Assembly (NCBI RefSeq): GCF_021735925.1
Contig: NZ_WMEA01000001.1
Coordinates: 1,119,001 to 1,183,000 of the forward strand
Source of the DNA: Loktanella sp. M215
Lineage (GTDB): Bacteria > Pseudomonadota > Alphaproteobacteria > Rhodobacterales > Rhodobacteraceae
Reading direction: 5' to 3'
Length of the DNA stretch: 64,000 bases
Part shown: positions 41,867 through 52,284 of the stretch, piece after piece
Position numbering within the stretch: the stretch's first letter is position 1
How the letters are laid out: each line of letters opens with the position of its first letter
Made by a program: the position numbers and the translations under genes
The notes under the pieces: generated by a model
The model's database searches: none
What the model saw: only the letters and a program-made list of their open reading frames with translations
What the model was told of the DNA's origin: nothing

Positions 41867-43210
41867 ATGACCGACCTTGCCGCGCTGACCCAACAGATCC
41901 TCGACGCCGCCCGCCGCGCCGGTGCCGGTGACGCCGATGCGATCGCGGTGCAGGGGACCTCGATCTCGATCGACGTGCGTCTGGGGCAGCTGGAAAAGGC
42001 GGAACGCTCCGAAGGCGTCGACATCGGCCTGCGCGTGCTGCTCGGTCAGCGGCAGGCCTGCGTGTCCTCCTCCGACAACCGCCCCGCCGCGATCACGGCG
42101 ATGGCCGAACGCGCCGTCGCCATGGCGCGCGAGGCACCCGAGGATCCCACCGTCGGTCTGGCGGACCCCGACCAGCTGACACGGTCTACCGACAGCGCAC
42201 ACCTCGAACTCTATGACGCGTCCCCCGAACCGGACCCCGCAGCCCTGCAGGACGCCGCGATGCGGGCAGAGGCCGCGGCGCAGGAAAATCCCGGCATCTC
42301 TCAGGTCTCGGAAACCAGCGCGGGCTATTCCCGCCGTCAGGTCCACATGGCCGCCAGCAACGGCTTTTCCGGTGGCTACGCCCGGTCCGACATCGGTCTG
42401 TCCTGTGTGGCGATCAGCGGCACCGGCACCGGGATGGAACGGGACTACGACTACGACACCCGCATCTTTCAATCCGACCTGCGCGACCCCGCCGAGATCG
42501 GCCGCAGCGCCGCCGCCCGCGCGGTGGAACGCGCCGGATCGCGCCGGCCCAAGACCGGGGCCTATCCGGTCCTTTTCGACGAACGTGTCGCGTCCTCGCT
42601 CATCGGGCATCTGGTCAGCGCCATCAACGGCAGCGCCATCGCCCGCGGCGCGTCCTTCCTGCGTGGCGCGCTGGGCGAACAGGTGCTGCCCGCGGGCATG
42701 AGCCTGATCGAGGACCCCCACCGCCCCCGCGCGTTCGGCTCGCGCGTCTTCGACGCCGAAGGCTTGCCCACGCAAGCCCGCGCGCTGATCGACGACGGCA
42801 CGCTGACCGGCTGGACGCTCGACCTCGCGACGGGGCGCAAGCTCGACCTGCCCTCGACCGCCAATGCCGCACGCGGCACATCCTCGCCGCCGCAGCCCAG
42901 CGTGACGAACCTTGCGCTGACCCAAGGCACCGCCAGCCGCGCCGACCTGATCGCGCAGATGGGCACCGGGTTGCTCGTCACCTCGATGATCGGCTCGACG
43001 ATCAATCCCAACACCGGCGATTACAGCCGCGGTGCAGCCGGCTTCTGGGTGCAGAACGGCGAAATCAGTCATCCGGTCAACGAATGCACCATCGCGGGCA
43101 ATCTGCGCGACATGTGGCGCAGCATGATCGCCGCCAACGACGGCCGCGCCCACCTGTCCCGCGTCGTGCCGTCCCTGCTGGTCGAAGGGTTGACCCTTGC
43201 CGGCGACTGA
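41867..43210 (+). CDS. pmbA: TldD/PmbA family metalloprotease subunit
   Basis: 447 residues. 'GVDIGLRVLLGQRQACVSSSD' and 'VLFDERVASSLIGHLVSAINGSAIARG' followed by 'NPNTGDYSRGAAGFWVQNGEI' are PmbA motifs. The HExxxH of TldD is absent, so this is the non-catalytic PmbA (TldE) partner type. TldD/PmbA cleave unfolded peptides and mature some peptide toxins. No tldD lies in the window. The last 14 bases overlap the cysQ-like gene. Confidence 0.85.
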   Translation: MTDLAALTQQILDAARRAGAGDADAIAVQGTSISIDVRLGQLEKAERSEGVDIGLRVLLGQRQACVSSSDNRPAAITAMAERAVAMAREAPEDPTVGLADPDQLTRSTDSAHLELYDASPEPDPAALQDAAMRAEAAAQENPGISQVSETSAGYSRRQVHMAASNGFSGGYARSDIGLSCVAISGTGTGMERDYDYDTRIFQSDLRDPAEIGRSAAARAVERAGSRRPKTGAYPVLFDERVASSLIGHLVSAINGSAIARGASFLRGALGEQVLPAGMSLIEDPHRPRAFGSRVFDAEGLPTQARALIDDGTLTGWTLDLATGRKLDLPSTANAARGTSSPPQPSVTNLALTQGTASRADLIAQMGTGLLVTSMIGSTINPNTGDYSRGAAGFWVQNGEISHPVNECTIAGNLRDMWRSMIAANDGRAHLSRVVPSLLVEGLTLAGD

Positions 43211-43970
43211 CCTGCCCCTGCTCCTCGACGCCGCCGCCGCGGCAGGCGAGATCGCGCTGCACTATTTCAAGGCCGACCCGCAGGTCTGGGACAAGGGCGA
43301 CGATCAGGGCCCGGTGACCGAGGCGGATCTGGCCGTCAACGCTATGCTGACCGACCGCCTGCGCACCGCGCGCCCCGATTACGGCTGGTTGTCAGAGGAA
43401 ACCCCCGACGACACCGCCCGCCTGACCACGACGCGGCAGTTTATCGTCGATCCCATCGACGGCACCCGCGCCTTCATCAATCATTCTCAGGACTGGGCCC
43501 ACGCCATCGCCGTGGTCGAGGATCGCCGCGTGATCGCCGGTGTCGTGACGCTACCAGCGCGCGGCCTGACCTTTGCCGCCGTCCTCGGCAACGGCGCCAC
43601 CCTGAACGGCCGCCCCCTGCGCGTGACCGACACGGCCGACCCGGTGCAGGCCCACGTCCTGACGACGAAACCCAACCTCGCGCCCCAGCACTGGCAGGGC
43701 GGCGTGGTCCCTGCATTCACCAAAGGCTTCCGCTCCTCGCTCGCCTACCGCCTCTGCCTCGTGGCCGAGGCGCGGTTTGACGCGATGCTGACCCTGCGCC
43801 CGTCGTGGGAATGGGACATCGCCGCAGGTGCGCTGATCGTGACAGAGGCAGGCGGCACCGCCAGCGACCGCAACGGCCAGCCCCTGATGTTCAACAACCC
43901 GCATCCGCAGGTGAACGGCGTGTTGGCTGCGGGGGCGGTCCACGCAGCACTGCTGGCAGCGCTGATCTGA
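43197..43970 (+). CDS. cysQ: 3'(2'),5'-bisphosphate nucleotidase / inositol monophosphatase family
   Basis: 257 residues from a TTG inside the pmbA end. The metal motif is 'IVDPIDGTRAFINHSQDWAHA', Glu pair 'WLSEETPDD', and the C-terminal 'SWEWDIAAGALIVTEAGG'. CysQ hydrolyses PAP made in sulfate assimilation; the family also contains inositol and histidinol phosphatases. The link with lipid A genes (DUF4170, waaA, lpxK) is common in this order. Confidence 0.8.
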   Translation: MPATDLPLLLDAAAAAGEIALHYFKADPQVWDKGDDQGPVTEADLAVNAMLTDRLRTARPDYGWLSEETPDDTARLTTTRQFIVDPIDGTRAFINHSQDWAHAIAVVEDRRVIAGVVTLPARGLTFAAVLGNGATLNGRPLRVTDTADPVQAHVLTTKPNLAPQHWQGGVVPAFTKGFRSSLAYRLCLVAEARFDAMLTLRPSWEWDIAAGALIVTEAGGTASDRNGQPLMFNNPHPQVNGVLAAGAVHAALLAALI

Positions 43971-44067
43971 CCGCATCCATGCTGCACCCGCAGCACGCCG
44001 CCGGTTGTATCGCCCCGGTCCCCTGCGTAAGTTGCCGCCATCGTCACCCTGTCCCAAGGAGTCTCCC

Positions 44068-44313
44068 ATGACCCAGCGCCTGCACCTCGTCTTTGGCGGT
44101 GAACTGATCGACCCGACGAAGAACGCGTTCAAGGACGTCAAGGATATCCACATCGTCGGCATGTTCCCCGACTACGCCAGCGCCTACAACGCATGGAAGG
44201 CCAACGCCCAGCGGACCGTCGACGACGCGCACACCCGTTATTTCATCGCGCATATCCACCGCCTGCGGGACGAGGAAACGCCCGCCTCCCCGACCGAAGA
44301 ACTCGGCGTCTAG
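44068..44313 (+). CDS. DUF4170 protein
   Basis: 81 residues, 'LVFGGELIDPTKNAFKDVKDIHIVGMFPDYASAYNAWK' (described) followed by 'RTVDDAHTRYFIAHIHRL'. This is the DUF4170 family, a small soluble domain nearly always set between cysQ and waaA in Rhodobacterales and Rhizobiales. The role is not known; location suggests a link to Kdo or lipid A synthesis. AAGGAG precedes the ATG. Confidence 0.82.
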   Translation: MTQRLHLVFGGELIDPTKNAFKDVKDIHIVGMFPDYASAYNAWKANAQRTVDDAHTRYFIAHIHRLRDEETPASPTEELGV

Positions 44314-44331
44314 GCCCCGGACAGCAGGCGC

Positions 44332-45405
44332 ATGGAGGCCGTCGTCTGGGCGCGTTGTGCCACACCTGCCCATCTCGCGGTGGTCGCGGCCCTTGACGCG
44401 CGCCTGAAGGCGAGCGGCGAGGATGTGCATTTCGTGGCCACCACCGATCCGCAACCGGACGGCCGCCGCGCCGTGCGCGCCCATCTGGCGCAGATCGACC
44501 CGATGATGCTGCTTTGGGTCGGCGGTACGCTGGATGCGCAGACCCTCGGCGCCGCCCAAGAGGCGCAGGTCCCCGTCATCGTCATCGACGCAGAGGCCGC
44601 CGACGTGGCGGACTTCGGCTCGCTCTGGTTCCGCTCGCGCCGCAAGGCCGCACTCGGCGGGCTTCACACCGCCTTTACCCGCGATCAGGCCGGTCGCATG
44701 GCCTTCGTGAATGCCGGTGCGCCGGCCGACCGCACCTTTGCCGTCGGCGTCCTCGAAGACCCCCCCGCCGTCCTGCGCCATGTCGAGGATGACCGCCGCG
44801 CACTGGCAGAGGCGCTGCGCAACCGCCCCGTCTGGCTGGCGACGCAGACCGAACGCGCCGATGTCCCCTCTCTCGCCGCCGCCCAACGCCATGCCGCGCG
44901 GCGGTCGCACCGCCTGCTGCTGGTCGCCGTCGCCGCTAACCCGGCCGATGGTCAGGAACTCGTCGATCGCTTTCAGACCCTTGGCCTGCCCGCCAGCCTC
45001 CGGTCACAAGGCGCGGCCCCGGACGAAGGGTTGCAGGTCCATGTCGTCGATGTCGCCGACGAACTGGGGCTGTGGTTGCGTCTGGCCACGGTCGCCTTTG
45101 CCGGCGGCACCCTGACCCAGTCCGCAGCCCAGGACCCGTTCGAGGTCGCGGCCTTGGGTGCCGTCCTGATCCACGGCCCGCGCACGACGCCCTATGGCAC
45201 CCGCTACGACCGCCTCGTGCGCGCCGGGGCGACGCTGCAGATCGACGGCGCCGCAGCCCTTGGCCGCGCGGTCGAGGCGCTGCTCTCTGCCGACCGGGTC
45301 GCCGCCATGGCGACCGCCGGGTGGGACGTGACCTCGCGCGGGGCAGAGGCGACGGACCGCATCGTCACCCTGATCCGCGCGCGTCTGGACGAGGCCGGGC
45401 TTTAG
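44332..45405 (+). CDS. waaA: Kdo transferase
   Basis: 357 residues, shorter than E. coli WaaA (425), with no clear N-terminal membrane helix. C-terminal GT-B features are present: 'DELGLWLRLATVAFAGGTLTQ' and 'QDPFEVAALGAVLIHGPRT', the WaaA-like glycosyltransferase signature 'G.f...GG.N..Ep...G'. It adds Kdo to lipid IVA. The gene is between DUF4170 and lpxK and its stop abuts the lpxK ATG. Confidence 0.8.
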   Translation: MEAVVWARCATPAHLAVVAALDARLKASGEDVHFVATTDPQPDGRRAVRAHLAQIDPMMLLWVGGTLDAQTLGAAQEAQVPVIVIDAEAADVADFGSLWFRSRRKAALGGLHTAFTRDQAGRMAFVNAGAPADRTFAVGVLEDPPAVLRHVEDDRRALAEALRNRPVWLATQTERADVPSLAAAQRHAARRSHRLLLVAVAANPADGQELVDRFQTLGLPASLRSQGAAPDEGLQVHVVDVADELGLWLRLATVAFAGGTLTQSAAQDPFEVAALGAVLIHGPRTTPYGTRYDRLVRAGATLQIDGAAALGRAVEALLSADRVAAMATAGWDVTSRGAEATDRIVTLIRARLDEAGL

Positions 45406-46383
45406 ATGGGCGCCCCCGGTTTCTGGTTCACGCCCCCCGATGCCCCCGACTGGCGCGCGCGCCTGCTGGCCCCCTTGGGGTCCGCCTATGCGATGGCCAC
45501 TGCACGCCGCCTGCGGCAGGACGGTTACCGCGCCGGCATCCCCGTCATTTGCATCGGCAACATCAACGCAGGCGGCACCGGCAAGACGCCGACCGCCATG
45601 GCGCTGGCCCAGATCCTGACGGCCCGGGGCCAGCCCCCCCATATCGTCAGCCGCGGCTATGGTGGCAGCCTGACCGGCCCGGTCCGCGTCGACGAACGCC
45701 GTCACAGCGCAGCCGAAACCGGGGACGAACCGCTGCTGCTGTCCTCTTTCGCGCCGACATGGGTCGCCCGCGATCGCGCCGCCGGCGTGCAGGCGGCACA
45801 GGCAGCGGGCGCATCCGTCGTCCTGCTGGACGACGGCTTTCAGAATCCCAGCGTGGTGAAGGATCTGTCCATCGTCGTGGTGGATGCGCAGCGCGGCTTC
45901 GGCAACGGGCGCGTGCTGCCCGCAGGCCCCCTGCGCGAACCGGTCGCCACCGGCCTTGCCCGCGCCGACCTGCTGCTCGCCATCGGTGACGCCGCAGCGC
46001 AGGCGGGTTTTGCGACACGCTGGCAACCCCCCGACCTGACCGGCGAACTGGTGCCGCTCGTCACCGGCATGCCGTGGCACAGCCTGCGCCTGCTCGCCTT
46101 CGCCGGGATCGGCCATCCTGAAAAGTTCTTTGCCACCCTGCGCGCCATGGGCGCCGACGTCATCCGCGCCGAGGCGCTGGAAGATCACCAGCCCCTGACA
46201 GAGGCGCTGATGACAAGGCTGGAGGTCGAAGCCAAGGTCCGCGTGGCCCAGCTTGTCACCACCGAAAAGGATGCGGTCCGCCTGCCGGACGCGTTCCGGT
46301 CCAAGGTGCTGACCCTGCCGGTGCGGTTGCAAATCGCGGACACCGTGCCGCTCGACAGCGCCCTGTCGCGGCTCGGCCTCTGA
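45406..46383 (+). CDS. lpxK: Tetraacyldisaccharide 4'-kinase
   Basis: 325 residues. The P-loop '[20 protein letters not shown]' is near residue 50, then '[13 protein letters not shown]', the 'GDEPLLL' segment and '[15 protein letters not shown]' in order. LpxK phosphorylates lipid A precursor at the 4' position at the inner membrane. It starts with no gap after waaA. Confidence 0.93.
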   Translation: MGAPGFWFTPPDAPDWRARLLAPLGSAYAMATARRLRQDGYRAGIPVICIGNINAGGTGKTPTAMALAQILTARGQPPHIVSRGYGGSLTGPVRVDERRHSAAETGDEPLLLSSFAPTWVARDRAAGVQAAQAAGASVVLLDDGFQNPSVVKDLSIVVVDAQRGFGNGRVLPAGPLREPVATGLARADLLLAIGDAAAQAGFATRWQPPDLTGELVPLVTGMPWHSLRLLAFAGIGHPEKFFATLRAMGADVIRAEALEDHQPLTEALMTRLEVEAKVRVAQLVTTEKDAVRLPDAFRSKVLTLPVRLQIADTVPLDSALSRLGL

Positions 46384-46390
46384 CAGCCGC

Positions 46391-47089
46391 TCAGACCATC
46401 CGGATCACGTCCTTGTCGATCGCCAGCATGTAGCCCTTGCGCGCGATGTTCTTGACCAGCAACTCGCTGACCATCTGGTTGCCCAGCGTATCGCGCAACC
46501 GCTTGATCCGCGTGGCCCCCGCCGCCTCGTCACAGTCCGACGGATCGCGGCCAGAAATCACGCCTTCGATCTCGGCGCCCGACAGCACCTCGTCGTCCAT
46601 CCGCGCCTCTGCCAGCACCGACAGCGTCTCGATCGCCGCCGCCGTCAGCTTGAATTCGAAATTGTTCAGATAGACCGACCCCTGATCGCGGCTGATCAGC
46701 AGGCTGTTCACCTCGATCCCCTTGCGCTCGATCTGGCCCATGCGCCGGGTCAGCCCGATCAGCATGACCAGAAACGCAATCGCCGCGACCAGCAGGGCCG
46801 TCGCGAACACCAGCAGCACGAAGATCACGAATCGGTAGGACGACAGCGTGTCGGAAAACGCCGTGCCGGACCCTGCCAGAATCTCCAGCAACTTGATCTC
46901 GGCCCCGGTGGTCAGGTTGTCGTTGGCGACGAACAACTGTTCGACCCGCGCATTGAACGCGTTGGCATCGGGCAGGTTGACGAACAGAAGCACCGCCGCC
47001 GCCGCAAGGATGACCACGATGCCGATGATTCCGCCGACGATGATGCGATTGCCGATTTCTCGCGCTTCAGTAGCGGAGGAAATACTCAC
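46391..47089 (-). CDS. Membrane-anchored regulator with C-terminal winged helix
   Basis: 232 residues from a GTG at 47089 (AAAGGG eight bases upstream); an ATG at 47125 would overlap the previous gene by 59 bases. Two membrane helices, about 14-38 and 80-115, flank a periplasmic loop. The C-terminal 95 residues resemble an OmpR-type DNA-binding domain: 'NNFEFKLTAAAIETLSVLAE', then 'RIKRLRDTLGNQ' and 'NIARKGYMLAI', the 'GYxL' wing. The domain order (membrane first, DNA binding last) is the reverse of ToxR/CadC. The target and signal are unknown. Confidence 0.72.
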   Translation of the reverse strand: MSISSATEAREIGNRIIVGGIIGIVVILAAAAVLLFVNLPDANAFNARVEQLFVANDNLTTGAEIKLLEILAGSGTAFSDTLSSYRFVIFVLLVFATALLVAAIAFLVMLIGLTRRMGQIERKGIEVNSLLISRDQGSVYLNNFEFKLTAAAIETLSVLAEARMDDEVLSGAEIEGVISGRDPSDCDEAAGATRIKRLRDTLGNQMVSELLVKNIARKGYMLAIDKDVIRMV

Positions 47090-47351
47090 CTGCGCTGCCC
47101 TTTCTGCTGTCCAGACCGTTTGCATCGAACACGCCCACGACCGTCAGCAGCGCCCACCCGTCCGCCTGCAACCGCGGCGCAAGTTCCGCTGCGGCATTCG
47201 ACTTGGAGCAGTCTCCGTTCACCTGTGCCACACCGTAATGCAGGCGCAGCGGCGCGTCGCGCTTGGCCTTGTAGTCGGCATAGCAGTCCGCCTGTGCGGC
47301 GGTTCCGGCCAGCAGGCCGATCAGGATCAGGGAAAGAAGCTGTTTCATCAT
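47067..47351 (-). CDS. Small secreted protein upstream of the membrane regulator
   Basis: 94 residues. The signal peptide 'LLSLILIGLLAGTAAQA' precedes a short mature part 'DCYADYKAKRDAPLRLHYGVAQVNGDCSKSNA' (described) with two Cys and 'LQADGWALLTVVGVFD'. I do not recognise a family beyond similar small Rhodobacterales proteins. Its end overlaps the regulator gene by 23 bases, so it may be the periplasmic partner of that regulator. Confidence 0.65.
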   Translation of the reverse strand: MMKQLLSLILIGLLAGTAAQADCYADYKAKRDAPLRLHYGVAQVNGDCSKSNAAAELAPRLQADGWALLTVVGVFDANGLDSRKGSAGEYFLRY

Positions 47352-47514
47352 AAGAAAGGCTGACCGCAATCCTGCGTGTTATGCAATATCCGCCAATGCT
47401 ATCGGTTCGGGGTGGGGGACGCCAGCGGATGTTATTGCCTGACGCAGGGCAAAGCGGCGACCCTGCGGCCTGAATGCCACCCGCACACCGGGTCGCCCGC
47501 AGGAGTGATACATC

Positions 47515-47931
47515 ATGCTGAAAGCGCTGTTTGCAACCATCCTGTCGCTCGCCGTCCTGATCGCCCCGACGGCGTCCGTGGCCGAGGGGCGCCACTACAC
47601 CGGGGCAGAGCCGGACTGGCGCGGCCTTTTCCAGCAGGGCGGCCACGACCGCTGGCACGACGGCGGGCTTGGACCGCTGACAGCACCCCCGGTCATCGTC
47701 GCACCCCGGTACGACGACAGACCGCCCGCATTGCCCGCGCGCTGCCTTGCCCGCGTCGACACGCGCTATGGCCCGCAGGACATCTACGGTGCGGCCTGCC
47801 TGCGCGATGACCCGCGCCTTGCCGGACGCCTGCCGCAGGCCTGCCGCGTCCGGGTCGAGACCTGGGGCGGCATCCGCGACGGTTATGATGCCGCCTGTCT
47901 GCGCCGGGCGGATCTGCGTTCACGGTACTGA
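47515..47931 (+). CDS. Secreted Cys-containing protein, unknown
   Basis: 138 residues. Signal peptide ends 'TASVAEGRHY'. The mature part has two similar segments, 'RCLARVDTRYGPQDIYGAACL' (described) and 'CRVRVETWGGIRDGYDAACL', each with two Cys about 18 residues apart, likely disulfides. Function is unknown. AGGAG stands ten bases before the ATG. Divergent from the regulator pair. Confidence 0.68.
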   Translation: MLKALFATILSLAVLIAPTASVAEGRHYTGAEPDWRGLFQQGGHDRWHDGGLGPLTAPPVIVAPRYDDRPPALPARCLARVDTRYGPQDIYGAACLRDDPRLAGRLPQACRVRVETWGGIRDGYDAACLRRADLRSRY

Positions 47932-48037
47932 CCAGTTCGGGCGTGGCCATTGCCCCTGTTGCCACGTCCGTCATCGGGCGGTCGGGATCGTCCCGGCCGC
48001 CCTTTTCCAGCGCCGCCCGATGCGGCAAGGTGGCCGC

Positions 48038-48676
48038 ATGGCGAATCCACCCCCAGACCTGTCCTTCGAAGGCATCGCCCGCGCGGCAGGCTTCACCCGG
48101 ATCGCCGGCGTGGACGAGGTCGGTCGCGGCCCGCTGGCGGGGCCTGTCATGGCCTGCGCCGTCATCCTCGACCCCGACTGCATTCCGCCCGGCATCGCCG
48201 ACAGCAAGGCCCTGACCGCCGCGCGCCGCCGCGCGCTGTTCGCACTGATTCCGCAGGTGGCCCAAGTCGGTTACGGCATGGCGACCGTGGCCGAGATCGA
48301 GGACATCAACATCCTCGCCGCCAGCCACCTTGCCATGACCCGTGCCCTGGCCGATCTGCCGCAACCGCCCGATTTCGCGCTGATCGACGGCAACCGCCTG
48401 CCGCCGGCCTTGTCATGCCCCGCCCGGACAATCGTGAAGGGCGACACCCGGTCCCTGTCCATCGCCGCGGCCTCAATTATGGCCAAAGTGTGGCGGGACG
48501 ACTGGATGGTGGGATTGGCGCAACAGCATCCCGGCTACGGCTGGGAGAGAAACGCCGGTTATCCGACGCGCGAACATCATGAAGGGCTGAAATGTCACGG
48601 TGTGTCACCACATCACCGCAGGACCTTCGCCCCTATCCACAAGATGTTGTGGCAAGAAAAAAACCAGACGCCGTAA
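48038..48676 (+). CDS. rnhB: Ribonuclease HII
   Basis: 212 residues. The catalytic motif 'IAGVDEVGRGPLAGPVMACAV' is at 23-43. 'ADSKALTAARRRAL', 'DGNRLPP', 'GDTRSLSIAAASIMAKVWRD' and 'YPTREHHEGLKCHGVSPHHRRTF' (described) follow in order. RNase HII removes ribonucleotides from DNA-RNA hybrids. AAGGTGG precedes the chosen ATG. ccrM follows by 89 bases, a conserved pairing in this group. Confidence 0.93.
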   Translation: MANPPPDLSFEGIARAAGFTRIAGVDEVGRGPLAGPVMACAVILDPDCIPPGIADSKALTAARRRALFALIPQVAQVGYGMATVAEIEDINILAASHLAMTRALADLPQPPDFALIDGNRLPPALSCPARTIVKGDTRSLSIAAASIMAKVWRDDWMVGLAQQHPGYGWERNAGYPTREHHEGLKCHGVSPHHRRTFAPIHKMLWQEKNQTP

Positions 48677-48756
48677 ATCAATTTCTTTATTGCCTCTCAA
48701 AGGCGCAAACGGTCATCCTGTCCCCAATCAACGAGTGGAAAAATCCACCGGGATAG

Positions 48757-49878
<1,122 letters not shown>

Positions 49879-49910
49879 AATTTCACAGTTACCGCCGGTG
49901 CCATCGACGC

Positions 49911-49931
49911 GTCAGCCCCACATGGGCTGAC
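49911..49931 (+). other. Perfect hairpin in the ccrM 3' region
   Basis: GTCAGCCC/GGGCTGAC with loop CACAT, 32 bases past the stop and 18 bases before the terminator. It may protect the 3' end. Confidence 0.5.
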
Positions 49932-49949
49932 GTGCAGGCACTAACTTTG

Positions 49950-49984
49950 CCCCGCTGTCCGCAAGGACATGCGGGGTTTTTTTT
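49950..49984 (+). terminator. Intrinsic terminator of ccrM
   Basis: Stem CCCCGC-TGTCC / GGACA-TGCGGGG with GCAA loop, followed by eight T. A textbook strong terminator. Confidence 0.88.
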
Positions 49985-50063
49985 GATGCGGATTCCCTTG
50001 GGGTCATCCTGTCAGACGATGCGTTGAGTGCTAGAACCTGCACAAATCGCAAGGAGAAGACCG

Positions 50064-51095
50064 ATGACCGAAGCCAAACAGATCGTGCTCGCCAGCCGCC
50101 CCGACGGCAAACCGACCACCGAAAACTTCCGCACGGAAACCGCGACCCTGCCCGCGATCAAGGACGGCGAAATCCTCGTCCGCGTGATCTGGCTGTCGCT
50201 GGACCCCTACATGCGCGGCCGCATGGACGACGCCAAATCCTACGCCAAGCCGGTGGAACTGGGCGACGTCATGGAAGGCGGCACCGTGGCCGAAGTGATG
50301 GAAAGCAAGAACAGCGACTTCCCCGTGGGCAAGATCGTCGCCGGGTCCTTCGGCTGGACGTCCCACGCGATCAGCGATGGCGAAGGCGTGCGGATCGTCG
50401 ATCCCGCCGTGGCCCCGATCTCGACCGCGCAGGGCGTGCTGGGCATGCCCGGCATCACCGCCTGGGTCGGCCTGAATGACATCGGCCGCGCCAAGGATGG
50501 CGAGACCATCGTCGTTTCCGCCGCGACCGGCGCCGTCGGCGGCATGGTCGGGCAACTGGCCAAGGCCAAGAACATGCGCGTCATCGGCGTCGCCGGCGGG
50601 CCCGAAAAGTGCGACTATGCCGTCAAGGAGCTGGGCTACGACGTCTGCCTCGACCACCACGCCCACGACGCGAAATCGCTGGGCAAGGCGATCGCGCAGG
50701 CCGCCCCCGACGGCGTCGACGTCTACTTCGAAAGCGTCGGCGGCAAGACGCTGGAGGCAGTGCTGGCCAACATGAACATCCACGGCCGCATTGCCGTCTG
50801 CGGCATGATCGCCTGGTATTCCGGTCAGGGCATCAAGGATGCGCAGCCCCTGCCCGCCGTCTGGCGCAATATCCTGACAAAGCGTCTGCTGGTTGAAGGC
50901 TTCATCATCTTCGAACACTTCCACAAGTTCGGCGACTTCATGGATCAGGTCGGCCCGATGGTCGGCGACGGCACCATCACCTACCGCGAAGACATCGCCG
51001 AGGGGCTGGAAAACGCGCCGCATGCCTTCCTCGAAATGCTGCAGGGCGGCAACTTCGGCAAGCAACTGGTCCGCGTCGGCGCTGATCCGACCTAA
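50064..51095 (+). CDS. NADP-dependent medium-chain reductase, zinc-free (CurA/PTGR-like)
   Basis: 343 residues. 'WLSLDPYMRGRMDDAKSYAKP' and 'VSAATGAVGGMVGQLAKAKNMRVIGVAGG' (described) are the prostaglandin-reductase/CurA branch motifs; 'FESVGGKTLEAVLANMN' follows. No zinc ligands are present. Such enzymes reduce the C=C bond of 2-alkenals and enones. AAGGAG precedes the ATG. Monocistronic, with the convergent alkB gene 1 base after its stop. Confidence 0.87.
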   Translation: MTEAKQIVLASRPDGKPTTENFRTETATLPAIKDGEILVRVIWLSLDPYMRGRMDDAKSYAKPVELGDVMEGGTVAEVMESKNSDFPVGKIVAGSFGWTSHAISDGEGVRIVDPAVAPISTAQGVLGMPGITAWVGLNDIGRAKDGETIVVSAATGAVGGMVGQLAKAKNMRVIGVAGGPEKCDYAVKELGYDVCLDHHAHDAKSLGKAIAQAAPDGVDVYFESVGGKTLEAVLANMNIHGRIAVCGMIAWYSGQGIKDAQPLPAVWRNILTKRLLVEGFIIFEHFHKFGDFMDQVGPMVGDGTITYREDIAEGLENAPHAFLEMLQGGNFGKQLVRVGADPT

Positions 51096-51096
51096 G

Positions 51097-52239
51097 TCAG
51101 CGGGGCCACGGATTGGTCGCGTTCTTGTAGGGCGACCAATCCGTGATCTGCGGATAATACTTCTGCCGCCACGCCCGCACCTGCGGGTTCATCATGCGCC
51201 GCCAGACCGGCGGCACCATCGCCACGATCCCCATGATCGAATAGCCGTAGGGCAATTGCGGCGCATCCTCGGCACTGTAGGTCTGCAGCAGGGGAAACCG
51301 GCGGTCGGGCTTGTAATGATGGTCCGAATGGCGCTGCAGGTTGATCAGCAACCAGTTCGACGCCTTCTGGGCCGAGTTCCACGAATGGTGCGGCTTGACG
51401 TATTCATACTTGCCGTCGCCCAGATGTTCCCGCGTCAGACCGTAGTGTTCGATGTAATTGACCAGTTCCAGATGCCACGCCGCGATAAAGGCCTGCCACA
51501 GGAACAGCGCCACCCCCAGCCAGCCGCCGACCGCCAGCGCCAGCGCCAGAAACACCAGTTGCAGCGCCCAATACCGCCAGAACGGATTGCTGCGGTCGTG
51601 CCAGAGCCGGTCCTTGCGGGCCAGCATCGCCGCCTCTGCCCGGAAGGCAGAGCCGTAGCATTGCGCCAGCACACGCGGGAAATAACGGTGGAATCCTTCG
51701 TTATACCGCGCCGTCACCGGATCGCGCGGCGTGCCGACATAGCGGTGATGCACCAGCAGATGCTCTGACCGGAAATGCGAATACAGCGCCATCGCCAGCA
51801 GGATATCCCCCATCCAGCGCTCGATCTTCGGGCGCTGGTGCATCAACTCGTGGCTATAGTTGATGCCGATGGTCCCGGTGATGACGCCCATGCCAAAGAA
51901 CAGCCCCGTCAGTTCCCAGCCGTCCAGATGATCGGCCCGCGTCGCGTAGAAGATCATCCCGAACAGGGATATCGCCTGCACCGGCGCCCAGACGATGGTG
52001 ATGATGCGATACCACCATAACTGGTCGTCGGGCGTGTCGGGGTCCTCGTTCGCCTCGTTCAGGCCCGCGAAGATGTCGATCACGCCAAACAGGTACCACG
52101 TGCAGACCGGCAACAGCAGCACCGCCCAGCCGCCCCAGACCGCAGAGATCCACGCGATGGGAATCAGCAGCAGCGACAGCCAGAACGGCAGCGCTGCCGA
52201 CAGGCGGCTGATGACAGGTGTGGTGGCGGTGGCGGTCAT
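51097..52239 (-). CDS. alkB: Alkane 1-monooxygenase
   Basis: 380 residues with six hydrophobic helices. All histidine boxes of AlkB are present: 'NYSHELMHQRPK', 'SEHLLVHHRYVGTPRDP', 'NYIEHYGLTRE' and 'LQRHSDHHYKPDR'. The di-iron membrane enzyme hydroxylates medium-chain alkanes at the end carbon, using rubredoxin as electron donor. No rubredoxin gene is in the window. The residue at the substrate-depth position cannot be judged here. Confidence 0.93.
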   Translation of the reverse strand: MTATATTPVISRLSAALPFWLSLLLIPIAWISAVWGGWAVLLLPVCTWYLFGVIDIFAGLNEANEDPDTPDDQLWWYRIITIVWAPVQAISLFGMIFYATRADHLDGWELTGLFFGMGVITGTIGINYSHELMHQRPKIERWMGDILLAMALYSHFRSEHLLVHHRYVGTPRDPVTARYNEGFHRYFPRVLAQCYGSAFRAEAAMLARKDRLWHDRSNPFWRYWALQLVFLALALAVGGWLGVALFLWQAFIAAWHLELVNYIEHYGLTREHLGDGKYEYVKPHHSWNSAQKASNWLLINLQRHSDHHYKPDRRFPLLQTYSAEDAPQLPYGYSIMGIVAMVPPVWRRMMNPQVRAWRQKYYPQITDWSPYKNATNPWPR

Positions 52240-52284
52240 GGCGTCCTCTCTGCCAGCGTCATACCCGCAGATTAAGCCTTTTTA

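Noticed and set aside
40171..43153. Long minus-strand frames opposite DUF2125 and pmbA
   Set aside because: Gly/Val/Arg-rich shadows without start signals; the plus-strand proteins carry signal peptide or family motifs.
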